Source of the DNA: OMIW01 sp044235645
Lineage (GTDB): Bacteria > Bdellovibrionota_C > UBA2361 > OMIW01
Reading direction: 5' to 3'
Assembly: GCA_044235645.1 (NCBI GenBank)
Contig: JBIIHQ010000010.1
Span: forward strand, 52,321 to 116,320
DNA length: 64,000 nt
Under the pieces are notes generated by a model. It made no database searches, was not told the origin of the DNA, and saw only the letters and a list, made by a program, of their open reading frames with translations. This document shows, one piece after another, positions 43,969-52,792 of this stretch (the stretch's first letter is position 1; each line of letters opens with the position of its first letter). The position numbers and the translations under genes are program-made.

Positions 43969-44898
43969 ATGAAGGCACAGACGATTCTCGATACTATAGG
44001 GTCAACACCTCACCTTCGAATTAATCGCCTTTTCGGCGACACTCATGAGGTTTGGTGCAAACTTGAGCGCTCAAATCCGTGTGGCAGCATCAAAGACCGA
44101 ATTGCGCTTTCAATGATCGAGAATGCCGAGCGCGACGGAATGCTGCGCCCGGGAATGACTATTGTTGAACCCACCTCGGGGAACACGGGAATCGCACTCG
44201 CGATGGTGGGGGCGGTAAAGGGCTATCGAGTTATTCTTGTGATGCCCGAATCGATGTCAATCGAGCGCCGAAGGTTGATGTTAGCGTTTGGGGCGGAGCT
44301 TATACTTACCCCTCGGGAGCGGGGAATGCCGGGAGCCATTGCACGGGCCCGCGAAATTCTTGAGGAGATACCACTCAGCTGGATGCCGATGCAATTCGAT
44401 AATCCAGCTAATACTGAGGCCCACCGAAAAACGACCGCTCTCGAGATTCTTCGCGATTTTCCAGAGGGGATTGATGTTATCATTACAGGTGTTGGTACGG
44501 GTGGGCATATAACTGCGTGCGCAGAGGTCCTCAAGGATAAGTGGAGGCAGCTAAAAGTATTCGCGGTTGAACCCGCGAAGTCCCCCGTCCTGAGTGGCGG
44601 TGCCCCCTCCCCTCATAAGCTTCAGGGTATCGGCGCGGGATTTGTGCCCTCAATTCTCAATACATCACTCCTCGACGGCATCATTCAGGTGCAAGAAGAG
44701 GATGCTTTTCGATTCGCCCAGCGGTGCGCTCGGGAAGAGGGGGTCCTCATCGGTGCTTCGTCGGGTGCAACGCTCGCCGCAATTGCGCAGAAAATCCCCG
44801 AAATCGGCTCCCGCCGCCGAATCCTTGGATTTTGCTACGACACGGGCGAGCGATACCTATCTGTCGACGGTTTTTACCCGAGCGAGAGCCCCTCGTAG
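43969..44898 (+). CDS. cysK: Cysteine synthase (O-acetylserine sulfhydrylase)
   Basis: This 309-aa PLP enzyme makes cysteine from O-acetylserine and sulfide. Seen directly: PLP lysine K42 in 'CGSIKDRIALSMIENAERDG', the substrate loop TSGNTG at 69-74, 'MQFDNPANTEAHRKTTALEI', 'GVGTGGHITACAEVLK', 'LQGIGAGFVP', and 'IGASSGATL' for the cofactor phosphate. The ATG at 43969 has GGAGG nine bases upstream; earlier in-frame starts are not supported. It is a single gene; an exact copy of the palindromic element lies 155 bp after its stop. Confidence 0.95.
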   Translation: MKAQTILDTIGSTPHLRINRLFGDTHEVWCKLERSNPCGSIKDRIALSMIENAERDGMLRPGMTIVEPTSGNTGIALAMVGAVKGYRVILVMPESMSIERRRLMLAFGAELILTPRERGMPGAIARAREILEEIPLSWMPMQFDNPANTEAHRKTTALEILRDFPEGIDVIITGVGTGGHITACAEVLKDKWRQLKVFAVEPAKSPVLSGGAPSPHKLQGIGAGFVPSILNTSLLDGIIQVQEEDAFRFAQRCAREEGVLIGASSGATLAAIAQKIPEIGSRRRILGFCYDTGERYLSVDGFYPSESPS

Positions 44899-45052
44899 GC
44901 TTCTCCCTCCGTCACTAAAACTGACGAAACTGCATCGATATTCGGCAAGCTCGTCGGGCGGGATGTGGTTCAGAACCAAATCGTGCAGCCCAGGAATGTC
45001 AAACCATCCTCAGGAGACTGCCGAGAAGGTTATGATGATCACAGCGGACCTA

Positions 45053-45071
45053 CCCCAAGGTCTCTGAGACC
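45053..45071 (-). promoter_or_regulatory. Palindromic element, copy 3 (GGTCTCAGAGACC + TTGGGG)
   Basis: On the minus strand this is an exact core followed by TTGGGG, in the gap between cysK and the lipoprotein gene. It ends 74 bp before the lipoprotein start, so it could sit in that promoter region. Confidence 0.55.
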
Positions 45072-45144
45072 ATTTCGGTATGCCCCTCTTGAGGTCGATG
45101 GGCCACCGAGATAGAGTGTGTTCAGAGACATGGGGAGGAACACG

Positions 45145-45831
45145 ATGAAGATGCAATTTCAAACGGTCCCTTTTCGAGTGACCCTCTTCGCTCGATACAT
45201 GTGGACAGTGTTTTGTGTTTTACTTACCTCGTGCGCCCCTCATCTGGGTCGCTCCCTCGCGATTACTGAGGTCCCCCACCACTTTTCGCAGTCACGTACC
45301 CCCTCATCGTGGAGCGGACTAACCTTGGCAATTGAGCCGCCATCGATACTTCCCGAGCGGAGTATCGGTGCATTCATCGATGGTCGGTTTGTGCCGGTCG
45401 AGGGGCCGACTGACTCGGTGATTGGCGACGCACTTCGTCGCCGCATCATCCGGGCGGGAGGCAACATCTCTCCCACAGCCCCCGTGACGATCGCAAGCCG
45501 AGTAAATGAATGGCAGATGGAGGTGGCTCCCGGGTTTCCCACATCCACCGCAGAAGCCCGTGCGCAGGTCATTATCGAGGTGAGAGAGGTGACTGGTAAG
45601 GTGATCTACCGAGCCACCTATTCAGGGGAAGCCCAGCGGACCGGAGGTTATCTAGAGCGCGGCCTCGCCGAAGATACTATGATATCCGCCATGGGCCACG
45701 CGCTCGATGAGATAGTCCTCGACGGAAGGCTGATTCGCTCGATACAAGATTCCGAGCTGACTGGGAACCGGTCATCGTCGCGTTTTGGGGGGAAGGAACC
45801 AAGCCCCTCCTTTGATGACTATCGGTATTGA
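45145..45831 (+). CDS. Putative outer-membrane or periplasmic lipoprotein
   Basis: This 228-aa protein begins at the ATG at 45145 behind GGGAGG. Basic residues, a hydrophobic stretch and the lipobox 'LLTSC' (cleavage before Cys about residue 31) form a lipoprotein signal peptide. The mature part starts with Ala-Pro, so no inner-membrane retention signal is obvious. The body ('LTLAIEPPSILPERSIGAFI' and later beta-rich text with 'IIEVREVTGKVIYRATYSG') resembles small lipoproteins that assemble in the outer membrane in a general way, but I cannot name a family. The C-terminal 40 residues are Ser/Arg-rich and probably disordered. Confidence 0.75.
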   Translation: MKMQFQTVPFRVTLFARYMWTVFCVLLTSCAPHLGRSLAITEVPHHFSQSRTPSSWSGLTLAIEPPSILPERSIGAFIDGRFVPVEGPTDSVIGDALRRRIIRAGGNISPTAPVTIASRVNEWQMEVAPGFPTSTAEARAQVIIEVREVTGKVIYRATYSGEAQRTGGYLERGLAEDTMISAMGHALDEIVLDGRLIRSIQDSELTGNRSSSRFGGKEPSPSFDDYRY

Positions 45832-46049
45832 ACCAAAGATTCTGTCACCTTTCCCTTTTATTTATTTGTTTTGATTCCCCAATCGTGTACAGTCTCGGCA
45901 GAGGTATGTGAAGGTGAGACATCCTCGGAGAGGGGCCCTGCTGACTGCGTGGGCCTATCGGAAAGCTTCGATAATCCCCTCTCGCCTTGTAAGTCGTCGA
46001 TACCGACTCCGGTCGGATGTAGTGTAAAACTTGTCCAGTAGAGGAACCT

Positions 46050-46478
46050 ATGTCCGCTATGAAAAAAAAGGACCTCGACACCTTCAACGCTTTACTGTTG
46101 GAGGAAAAGCGAAAAATCTCTCGGCACCTGGAAGATCTGAGCGACTCAGCTGAGTCTGAGCTTGAGATCGGCAGTGGCGACTCCGTTGATATCGCTTCCC
46201 TTGAAATCAGCCAAGCATCATTGCAAAAAATCGGGAAGCGCGAAGCGTATCTCCTCAAAAAGATCGAACTCGCTCTTAAAAAAATCGAAGATGGCACATT
46301 CGGCGAATGTGAGTCATGTGGTGAAGCAATTGGTGTCGCCCGACTTATGGCTCGGCCAGTTGCTCAACTGTGCATTGATTGCAAAACTGAACAGGAAAAT
46401 GTTGAGCGTCGTTTTAGTGCCCGGGAGAGAGGGGCTGCCTCGGATTCTCGTGATGTTGAGGACATCGAGGAATTTTAG
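46050..46478 (+). CDS. dksA: DksA/TraR-family zinc-finger transcription factor
   Basis: This 142-aa protein has a long coiled coil and a C4 zinc finger (C87, C90, C108, C111 in 'CESCGEAIG' and 'CIDCK'). The coiled-coil tip motif DxxDxA is present at 44-49 (DSVDIA), as in DksA, where it reaches the RNA polymerase active site and works with ppGpp. This makes a true DksA more likely than a minor TraR-like protein. AGGA lies four bases before the ATG; a second ATG (Met4) is possible. Two HD proteins of the alarmone-hydrolase family are in the same window. Confidence 0.9.
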   Translation: MSAMKKKDLDTFNALLLEEKRKISRHLEDLSDSAESELEIGSGDSVDIASLEISQASLQKIGKREAYLLKKIELALKKIEDGTFGECESCGEAIGVARLMARPVAQLCIDCKTEQENVERRFSARERGAASDSRDVEDIEEF

Positions 46479-46546
46479 CACCACCTCTCGGCTCAACCAG
46501 TCGACTCGACAGTAAAATACCACCAAGATAATACCGCTATATCACC

Positions 46547-47491
46547 GTGGATTCGAGCGCGACCACCTTTTACGCATATGCGAAGGTTAACCTCGCGTTA
46601 CGGATTGTTGGTCGTCAGGAGTCGAACGGCTACCATCTTCTCGAGATGGTTAACGCCGAGATCGATCTCGCTGATCAACTGACTATAGAACGACGGCATG
46701 GCGGAGAACCTCTCAGCATCGCCGTTCAAGATGGCGCTCCTGCGGGGACTCCTATAGCCGCTATTGAGGACCCGCATACGAGCTCGCTCGGCAAAGCCTT
46801 CTCTCTTTTTTGCTCTGCCTTTTCCGTTGCTGCATCAATATCAGTAAGGTTAAAGAAAAATATTCCCGTTGGGGGGGGGCTGGGTGGGGGAACCTCGGAC
46901 GCCGCCACTCTGCTTCGTTGGTGCCAACTAAATCTTCTGCCCCCACCGCTCCAAGGAACTCCCGAAACTGAGCAGACCCTTCAAAGGATCGGATGCGCGG
47001 TGGGGGCAGATGTCCCCTTTTCGCTCATCGGAGGAAGTTGCCTTGTAACTGGGATCGGTGACTTCGTCGAACCGCTCCCTTGGTCCCTGACCGGGGTACC
47101 GATCATCCTCGTCATCCCTCCGGTTTCGATTCCGACCCCCGAGGTTTTTCGAGCATATCGAGAAGGGGGGTACTCGTTCTCTCCATCCCATCTCAGAAAA
47201 CTCCTCAATTCTCCCCCTCCTCCGCCATCCCAGATCGTTTTCAATGACCTCGAGCCCGTTGCTGTGCATGGCTGGCCTCTTGTCGGGAAAACTCTCGCTG
47301 CTCTGAGGACTGACTCATCGAATGGGCCCTCTCTTTTTCGACCTGTCACCGGAATGACCGGGTCTGGCTCGACCATTTTTTGCCTTCCGCCCGACTGGTC
47401 TACCTCGCAAGAGGTCGAAAATAGATTGTTCGCAAGCGTAACCGATCGGGCTCCCGAAGGCTCTCTCCTGGTACGGACGGTGTTTCGTTAG
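46547..47491 (+). CDS. ispE: 4-diphosphocytidyl-2-C-methyl-D-erythritol kinase
   Basis: This 314-aa GHMP kinase belongs to the non-mevalonate isoprenoid pathway. Seen directly: 'AYAKVNLALRIVGRQESNGYH' in outline at the N-terminus (the lysine and the 'GYH' are conserved), the ATP loop 'IPVGGGLGGGTSDAA' at 106-120, 'GCAVGADVPFSLIGG', 'FNDLEPVA', and 'MTGSGSTIFCL'. The start is GTG at 46547 with no good ribosome site, so it may differ by a few codons. It follows dksA by 68 bp on the same strand. The usual neighbour prs is absent. Confidence 0.95.
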   Translation: MDSSATTFYAYAKVNLALRIVGRQESNGYHLLEMVNAEIDLADQLTIERRHGGEPLSIAVQDGAPAGTPIAAIEDPHTSSLGKAFSLFCSAFSVAASISVRLKKNIPVGGGLGGGTSDAATLLRWCQLNLLPPPLQGTPETEQTLQRIGCAVGADVPFSLIGGSCLVTGIGDFVEPLPWSLTGVPIILVIPPVSIPTPEVFRAYREGGYSFSPSHLRKLLNSPPPPPSQIVFNDLEPVAVHGWPLVGKTLAALRTDSSNGPSLFRPVTGMTGSGSTIFCLPPDWSTSQEVENRLFASVTDRAPEGSLLVRTVFR

Positions 47492-47619
47492 CGACTCGGT
47501 CGAAGGTAGAGGAGGATGTTAGTAATCATTTTTCCTATCCCTTAGCATATCTTTATAGCGTGCAGTGGTTTACCTCCGAACGGGTGAGACGGAAAATGTC
47601 AATTGATTGAGTGTGATGT

Positions 47620-48537
47620 ATGGCTCGCTTAATTGTATCTCTCAAATGCTTTGATGGATGGACCAGCGAACCCGCCGACGGCGTCCATCTTCAGTCGACT
47701 CTCGACTATATCACTCCCCTTGCAGATGGATTTTTAATCCCGTTATCTTTTCATGAGTTGGAAGACCTCAGCGACGGAGGGGTGTCAGCTCTTCGCTCCC
47801 ACGCGGTTCTTTCAGTCCTCCCCCACACCACGGTGAGAGCTATTTGGGAACGTCCAGAGACAACAATCTGTCTGCCTCCAATCACCGATCTTGTTGATGG
47901 AGCAGAGCCCATATTGGCAGGAATCTTGGCGGAAATCATGGAGAGCGTTGGCGTGTTCCGGTTTTCCCTTCCGATTGAGTCTGTCGAAGCCGCTCAACGG
48001 CTCCGCAAGTTAACCGCTCACCTCTCTCCCTTTATCACCCTGACCGTTTGGAATGTCGGGCAGAATGCACGGGTACACGACGAGCTCTCAGCCCTCATGT
48101 CAAACGATTCTCAGATTACTTTCGCGGTGAAAGCAAGGGATTGGATGAGCGAAGATGCGCAGATAGGACTAATGCGCACCACCTCCTTTTGTCAGTCGCA
48201 CCTGGAGCGTTACTCGATGCTGCGCTGGTCTGCACCATCATCGACTCACCGAGCCTACCACAACAGGGACCTGCCATCATATCTAGTAGCAGGCTCAGAG
48301 CATCAAGAGCCGGCATGGCCGTTAGATGCACTTCCGCAAGACGGCTTCATCGTAGTTGAGGGGTCGACTCCAGTGAATGCCTCCCCTCTCCTCATGAGAG
48401 AAATACAACGGGTTGGCGAGCTCTGTTGCTCGACAAGGGATACAAATATCGTACAAGCCGAGTCGCTCGAGACCACCATCAGACCGGATCGGAAGCCTCT
48501 GGAAGCAGGCCAGCTCGAAGCAGCGAATGGTTCATAG
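47620..48537 (+). CDS. Orphan 305-aa protein
   Basis: I do not recognise a family. The sequence alternates hydrophobic strands and helices ('MARLIVSLKCFDGW', 'DGFLIPLSFHELEDL', 'FRFSLPIESVEAAQRLRKL', 'FITLTVWNVGQ', 'DGFIVVEGSTPVNASPLLM') in a way that recalls a TIM-barrel, but no catalytic motif confirms this. There is no signal peptide. The ATG has no clear ribosome site. It stands alone after ispE and converges on gnd. Confidence 0.65.
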   Translation: MARLIVSLKCFDGWTSEPADGVHLQSTLDYITPLADGFLIPLSFHELEDLSDGGVSALRSHAVLSVLPHTTVRAIWERPETTICLPPITDLVDGAEPILAGILAEIMESVGVFRFSLPIESVEAAQRLRKLTAHLSPFITLTVWNVGQNARVHDELSALMSNDSQITFAVKARDWMSEDAQIGLMRTTSFCQSHLERYSMLRWSAPSSTHRAYHNRDLPSYLVAGSEHQEPAWPLDALPQDGFIVVEGSTPVNASPLLMREIQRVGELCCSTRDTNIVQAESLETTIRPDRKPLEAGQLEAANGS

Positions 48538-48784
48538 GGGGCCCCTCCTTACGAGGGACCCTCATCAGGGGGAAGCCCAGGAGGCTCCTCAGCGGGTATG
48601 CATGAGGGCTTTATCATTCCGCCTCGTTTCGCGCAAAAAGCTCCTCCCGCAGGGGTCTAACATGAACAGGTAGCGCGATCCTTCAAGTGGCTCTGGCTTA
48701 TGGTCCATTGACCACCACAGCCAACAAACAACCCACCGCCACCGTATCAACACGGCCCTGATAACTCTCTGGCCAACGAACTCC

Positions 48785-50197
48785 CTACCCGTTACCCGCC
48801 ACCCAGCTGGTATGGAACGACCCGGGGCGATCAATTCGCTCATAGGTATGGGCACCGAAGTAATCCCGCTGGGCCTGGGTGAGATTCAACGGAAGGGCGG
48901 CGGCGCGATACTGATCGTAATACGAGAGAGATGCACTGAAGGCAGGCACTGGAATCCCGACCCGTGTCGCCAGCGCAACTACCTCACGAAGCGACGTCAG
49001 CCGGGTCGATAGCTCCTGACGGATCGCCGGAGCGAGTAAAAGATTCTTCAGCACCGGATTATCTGCATACGCCCGCCGAATCTCCTCAAGGAACCGCGCA
49101 CGAATGATGCAGCCCCCCTTCCAAATCGCAGCAATATCTCCGAGTCGAAGCGACCAGTTCCATTCCGCAGAAGCCCTGGCCAACAGCGCCATCCCCTGGG
49201 CATATGAGATAATTTTCGCACAGTACAGCGCGTCGTGCGTCAACGCATCGAGCTTTTCCGGATCTATCGACTGGTCGATATCGCCTGAGCGCAACTGTTC
49301 TGCAGCCTCAACACGCTCATCTTTAATCGCGCTTAGCGCTCTGGCATCCACAGCCGCGCTGATAGTCGGAATAGCTACGCCCAGATCGAGCGAGCTCTCA
49401 ACGGTCCACTTACCGGTCCCCTTTTGTCCCGCTTTATCAAGGATGCTATCAACGAGATATCCTCCGGTTTCCTCATCAACCTGGGCGAATATGTCTGCGG
49501 TAATTTCTATCAAGAAGCTCTGGAGGACCCCCTCATTCCACCGCCGGAAGAGCGAGGATAACTCAGGGGGCCGCCGCTTACCGACCGTCCGTAGCAAATC
49601 ATAGGCCTCAGCGATAAGTTGCATATCGGCATACTCGATCCCATTATGCACAGTCTTAACAAAATGACCGGCTCCGTCAGGCCCGATATACGTCGTGCAA
49701 GGTCCTTCCGCATAAGCGGCTATCTTCTCAAAGAGAGGACGAACACGCTCCCACGCCTCAGAGCTACCCCCGGGCATTATGCTCGCTCCATTGAGGGCTC
49801 CCTCTTCACCCCCCGAAATACCGACTCCGAGAAATTCGATGCCCGACCGCTGACACCGTTCAACCCTGCGCATCGAATCTCGGAAATACGCATTCCCACC
49901 ATCGATGAGAATATCTCCCGGCGAGAGAATGGGCAGCAAAGTCTCGATAATATCATCGACCGCTGAACCAGCCTTAATCATGATAAATATTCGACGAGGT
50001 CGCTCAATCGAGGCAACGAAATCTTGGAGAGTTGCGGAGGCGATAAATCGTTTACCTACCTGTTCTCCCATGAATCGTTCAGTAACCTCACTACTTCGAT
50101 TGTAAACCGCGCAGGTGAAGCCGTTGCGCTCGAGGTTACGAGCCAGGTTAGCTCCCATAACGGCAAGCCCGATCATCCCCACATCTGCCTTTGTCAT
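48785..50197 (-). CDS. gnd: 6-phosphogluconate dehydrogenase (decarboxylating)
   Basis: This 470-aa enzyme of the oxidative pentose phosphate pathway produces ribulose 5-phosphate, CO2 and NADPH. Seen directly: the NADP-binding 'GLAVMGANLARNLERNG', 'LIDGGNAYFRDSMRR', 'FLGVGISGGEEGALNGASIM', 'GAGHFVKTVHNGIEYADMQL' with the catalytic Lys, 'KGTGKWTVESSLDLGV', and 'IWKGGCIIRARFL'. The length and C-terminal tail match the long dimeric form. zwf and pgl are not in the window. It converges on a 305-aa orphan across about 250 bp containing short GC hairpins. Confidence 0.96.
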   Translation of the reverse strand: MTKADVGMIGLAVMGANLARNLERNGFTCAVYNRSSEVTERFMGEQVGKRFIASATLQDFVASIERPRRIFIMIKAGSAVDDIIETLLPILSPGDILIDGGNAYFRDSMRRVERCQRSGIEFLGVGISGGEEGALNGASIMPGGSSEAWERVRPLFEKIAAYAEGPCTTYIGPDGAGHFVKTVHNGIEYADMQLIAEAYDLLRTVGKRRPPELSSLFRRWNEGVLQSFLIEITADIFAQVDEETGGYLVDSILDKAGQKGTGKWTVESSLDLGVAIPTISAAVDARALSAIKDERVEAAEQLRSGDIDQSIDPEKLDALTHDALYCAKIISYAQGMALLARASAEWNWSLRLGDIAAIWKGGCIIRARFLEEIRRAYADNPVLKNLLLAPAIRQELSTRLTSLREVVALATRVGIPVPAFSASLSYYDQYRAAALPLNLTQAQRDYFGAHTYERIDRPGSFHTSWVAGNG

Positions 50198-50464
50198 ACG
50201 TCCTCCGTCTCTAAACCGGAGCGGTTGTCACCGCTCACTTTGCCTACACTCGCTCTCACTCCACTTTCACATACTTCATTTTCCTCTCGAAGCCACCATG
50301 ATCAGCTTCCTCCGAGTCGCATCACGCGCCGATCTGAACCAATGAAACCGATGCTAGATACCGTGACCCCGGAGCGAACAAGGACTACCCCGCCCACCGT
50401 CGGCGCCCTATAATACCGAAGTGAGTACCGACCTTGTCAAACCCCTTTATCGAAACTCCTGATC

Positions 50465-51763
50465 ATGCGCAGCCTCTTGGCCCTCCTGATTCTCTCCATC
50501 CTCGTCCCGAGGGCCGCAGCACTTGAGCCTGGACTCGTTAAGAGTGTTGTTCTTCTCCAAACAGAGGGTGGGGCGTGTGCCACTGGTTTTCGTTTTGAAA
50601 GCGATCTCGTTATCACCGCAGCTCATTTTACCGACACCGCTTGCCCTGAAGGTCGGTGCGGGAATATCTCGATTTCTGGTGCTCCGGACATTGGCCAGGT
50701 CGTCTCTCCTCAACCCCTCCTTCTCGACACTCCCTCAGTTCGGTGGGATTTCCCTGAATTTGATGTTGCGGCGCTCACCTTTCCAAAATCAGAAAGACTA
50801 CCACCGCCATATCTTACTGCTCCCTCGCCGACGACTAATATCGCGGGTGAAGTATTTTCTCTCGGCTATCCTCGGTGCAAAAAGCTGGAATTGACCGCTG
50901 GCTCTCTGAGTAATCCAACGGTTCGCGGATGGAAAAGTTCTCTGAGCGGGGACCAGGGCGTCAGCGGTGCCCCTGTCTTCACTGGTTCGGGACAGATCGT
51001 CGGTATGGTCCGTGGCTCGGCAACAATCGGTGGATCACTCCACTCCGCCCTTCTCGGAGTGCTCTTCGGCGGTAATGACGTTCCTCCCAACGCTTTCCAG
51101 GCCGAAGTTGTGAGGGTATATGAGCCATTTACTTGGAGTGTTCTACCCCCGAGAGAATCGTTCTTTGCTGCTCTTACCCACGCCGAAGCCTTTCACGAAA
51201 ATCAGGTTATCTTGGCTCAAGGGCATCAAAGATTATGGATGAGCTTGGCCTTCCAGCATGCCGTTGGTGTTATCGCCCGAAGATTCGCACGAATCGAGGA
51301 TACGCGTTCCTTGGTCCATCCATTCCTTGAGGCTGACAGATTCCCTGCATCACCACCTCCTGCGTCCGACGCATTACCGACAATCATCAATCGGGTTGTT
51401 CTCCGCTCTCAACTTGAACACCACGGACTTCGTCAGGGATGGTTTACCCCCATTCAGGGGGATGCACGAATTCAGAAAGGCCAGTACGGGGCCGTTATCG
51501 AGGCCTTTGCCGAACACCCTTTTCCTGGGTCACAGCTCATGACGATGACCACCCTTTTCTCATACATCCTCCTCGCGGGGATTGTCGGTACTTTGTGGGT
51601 TGCATCGCTTGGCTATGTGTGGGGTCGACTCCATGGGACTCCTCTTGCGCGACGATTAGTCGCAACGGGCGCTGGTATCGTCGGCGGGCCTTTCTTCGTT
51701 TTGCTGCTTGTACGGCGGCTTCGAAGGAGGAACATAGGTCGCGAAACTTCGGCTCCGCGATAA
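50465..51763 (+). CDS. Membrane-anchored trypsin-like serine protease
   Basis: This 432-aa protein has a signal peptide (about 1-19) and a chymotrypsin-fold domain. The triad is visible: H54 in 'VITAAHFTD', D100 in 'EFDVAALTF' and S167 in 'DQGVSGAPVF', with 'SLGYPRC' before the serine as in S1/HtrA-type enzymes. No PDZ domain is present. Instead, a 150-residue unrecognised region follows, then two hydrophobic helices (about 362-388 and 400-418) and a basic end ('LVRRLRRRN'). It would be anchored to the inner membrane by its C-terminus with the protease outside the cytoplasm. It stands between gnd and rmd, with about 267 bp of featureless DNA upstream. Confidence 0.82.
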   Translation: MRSLLALLILSILVPRAAALEPGLVKSVVLLQTEGGACATGFRFESDLVITAAHFTDTACPEGRCGNISISGAPDIGQVVSPQPLLLDTPSVRWDFPEFDVAALTFPKSERLPPPYLTAPSPTTNIAGEVFSLGYPRCKKLELTAGSLSNPTVRGWKSSLSGDQGVSGAPVFTGSGQIVGMVRGSATIGGSLHSALLGVLFGGNDVPPNAFQAEVVRVYEPFTWSVLPPRESFFAALTHAEAFHENQVILAQGHQRLWMSLAFQHAVGVIARRFARIEDTRSLVHPFLEADRFPASPPPASDALPTIINRVVLRSQLEHHGLRQGWFTPIQGDARIQKGQYGAVIEAFAEHPFPGSQLMTMTTLFSYILLAGIVGTLWVASLGYVWGRLHGTPLARRLVATGAGIVGGPFFVLLLVRRLRRRNIGRETSAPR

Positions 51764-51822
51764 CCTCTCCAATCCACACTGTCGAAGCACCACATCGCTT
51801 CGTTAAAAATCGGGAAATTTCC

Positions 51823-52764
51823 CTAATATCCCGCCCGTTTTATTCCCTCCGATGCCCACCACCGATAGACATCAGCTATCGTATCAGTCAGCGAGTACTG
51901 CGGAGCCCATCCCGTCGCCCTATTGATTTTCTCGTACGAACCTATGACCACTGGAACTTCGGCGCCCCGCATCCGCCCTGGGTCCTGCTCAATAGACACT
52001 GCTACTCCCGATTGTGAGACCAACAGTTCAAGAACCTCCTGGATCGACACCGCCCTCCCGGAGCAAAGGTTAAAAACGCCCGAAGCCCGGCACGTCACAA
52101 GAGCCCTATATCCTCGTACGATATCCCGAACATCACAGAAATCTCTCCGAGGGGCCAGGTTCCCAACTCGAATCACCGGCTCGCTTCGTCCAGCAGCGAT
52201 AGAAGCCAATTGGCGGGCAAACGCTGAAACCACGAAATGGTCAGTCTGGCGGGGACCCGCATGATTGAACGGTCGCGCAACGATGACCTCAAGCCCACGC
52301 CGTGCGAAGAGTTGCGCTACCTCCTCAGCCATCAGCTTTGAAAGGGAATACTCGCTCGCAGGGAGCGGCGTTACCTCCTCAGTGAGCGCTCCCCCTCTCA
52401 GGTCCGCTCTGCCGTATACCTCTCCTGAGCTTACCACGAGAACTTGTGGTGGCTTTGCCATTTCAGAGGCAGCTTTCAGGACCGAATGAACACCCCCCAC
52501 ATTCACCTGAAGGGCCGGGGTAAAGTCCTGAGAGACCAAAGGAGGAGACGCGATCCCCGCAAGGTGGTAGATGACCTGTGGCTCAAATTCCTCGCACACT
52601 TTTATGCATTCAACCACCGAAGTGACATCTAAGGTAGTCATCGGGCACTGCAGGGGATTTCCTCCTCCGTAGGTCGCCCCAACGACTTCATCACCCTCCG
52701 CGAGAAGGTGCTCAACGAGGTGCGAACCAACAAACCCCGATGCGCCAGTAACAAGTGCCCGCAT
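51823..52764 (-). CDS. rmd: GDP-6-deoxy-4-keto-mannose reductase (Rmd-like)
   Basis: This 313-aa extended SDR has 'VTGASGFVGSHLVEHLL' for NAD(P), 'IYHLAGIASPPLVSQDF', 'VVSSGEVYG', the catalytic Y-x3-K in 'YSLSKLMAE', and 'RPFNHAGPRQTDHFVVSAF', which is typical of Rmd. Its position directly after gmd (28 bp) indicates that it reduces GDP-4-keto-6-deoxymannose to GDP-D-rhamnose. The ATG at 52764 gives the usual N-terminus 'MRALVTG'; an earlier in-frame start would overlap gmd. It is the last gene of the accD-to-rmd block. Confidence 0.87.
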   Translation of the reverse strand: MRALVTGASGFVGSHLVEHLLAEGDEVVGATYGGGNPLQCPMTTLDVTSVVECIKVCEEFEPQVIYHLAGIASPPLVSQDFTPALQVNVGGVHSVLKAASEMAKPPQVLVVSSGEVYGRADLRGGALTEEVTPLPASEYSLSKLMAEEVAQLFARRGLEVIVARPFNHAGPRQTDHFVVSAFARQLASIAAGRSEPVIRVGNLAPRRDFCDVRDIVRGYRALVTCRASGVFNLCSGRAVSIQEVLELLVSQSGVAVSIEQDPGRMRGAEVPVVIGSYEKINRATGWAPQYSLTDTIADVYRWWASEGIKRAGY

Positions 52765-52792
52765 ACCCGCCCCCAAAACAGCCGGACAGCAT

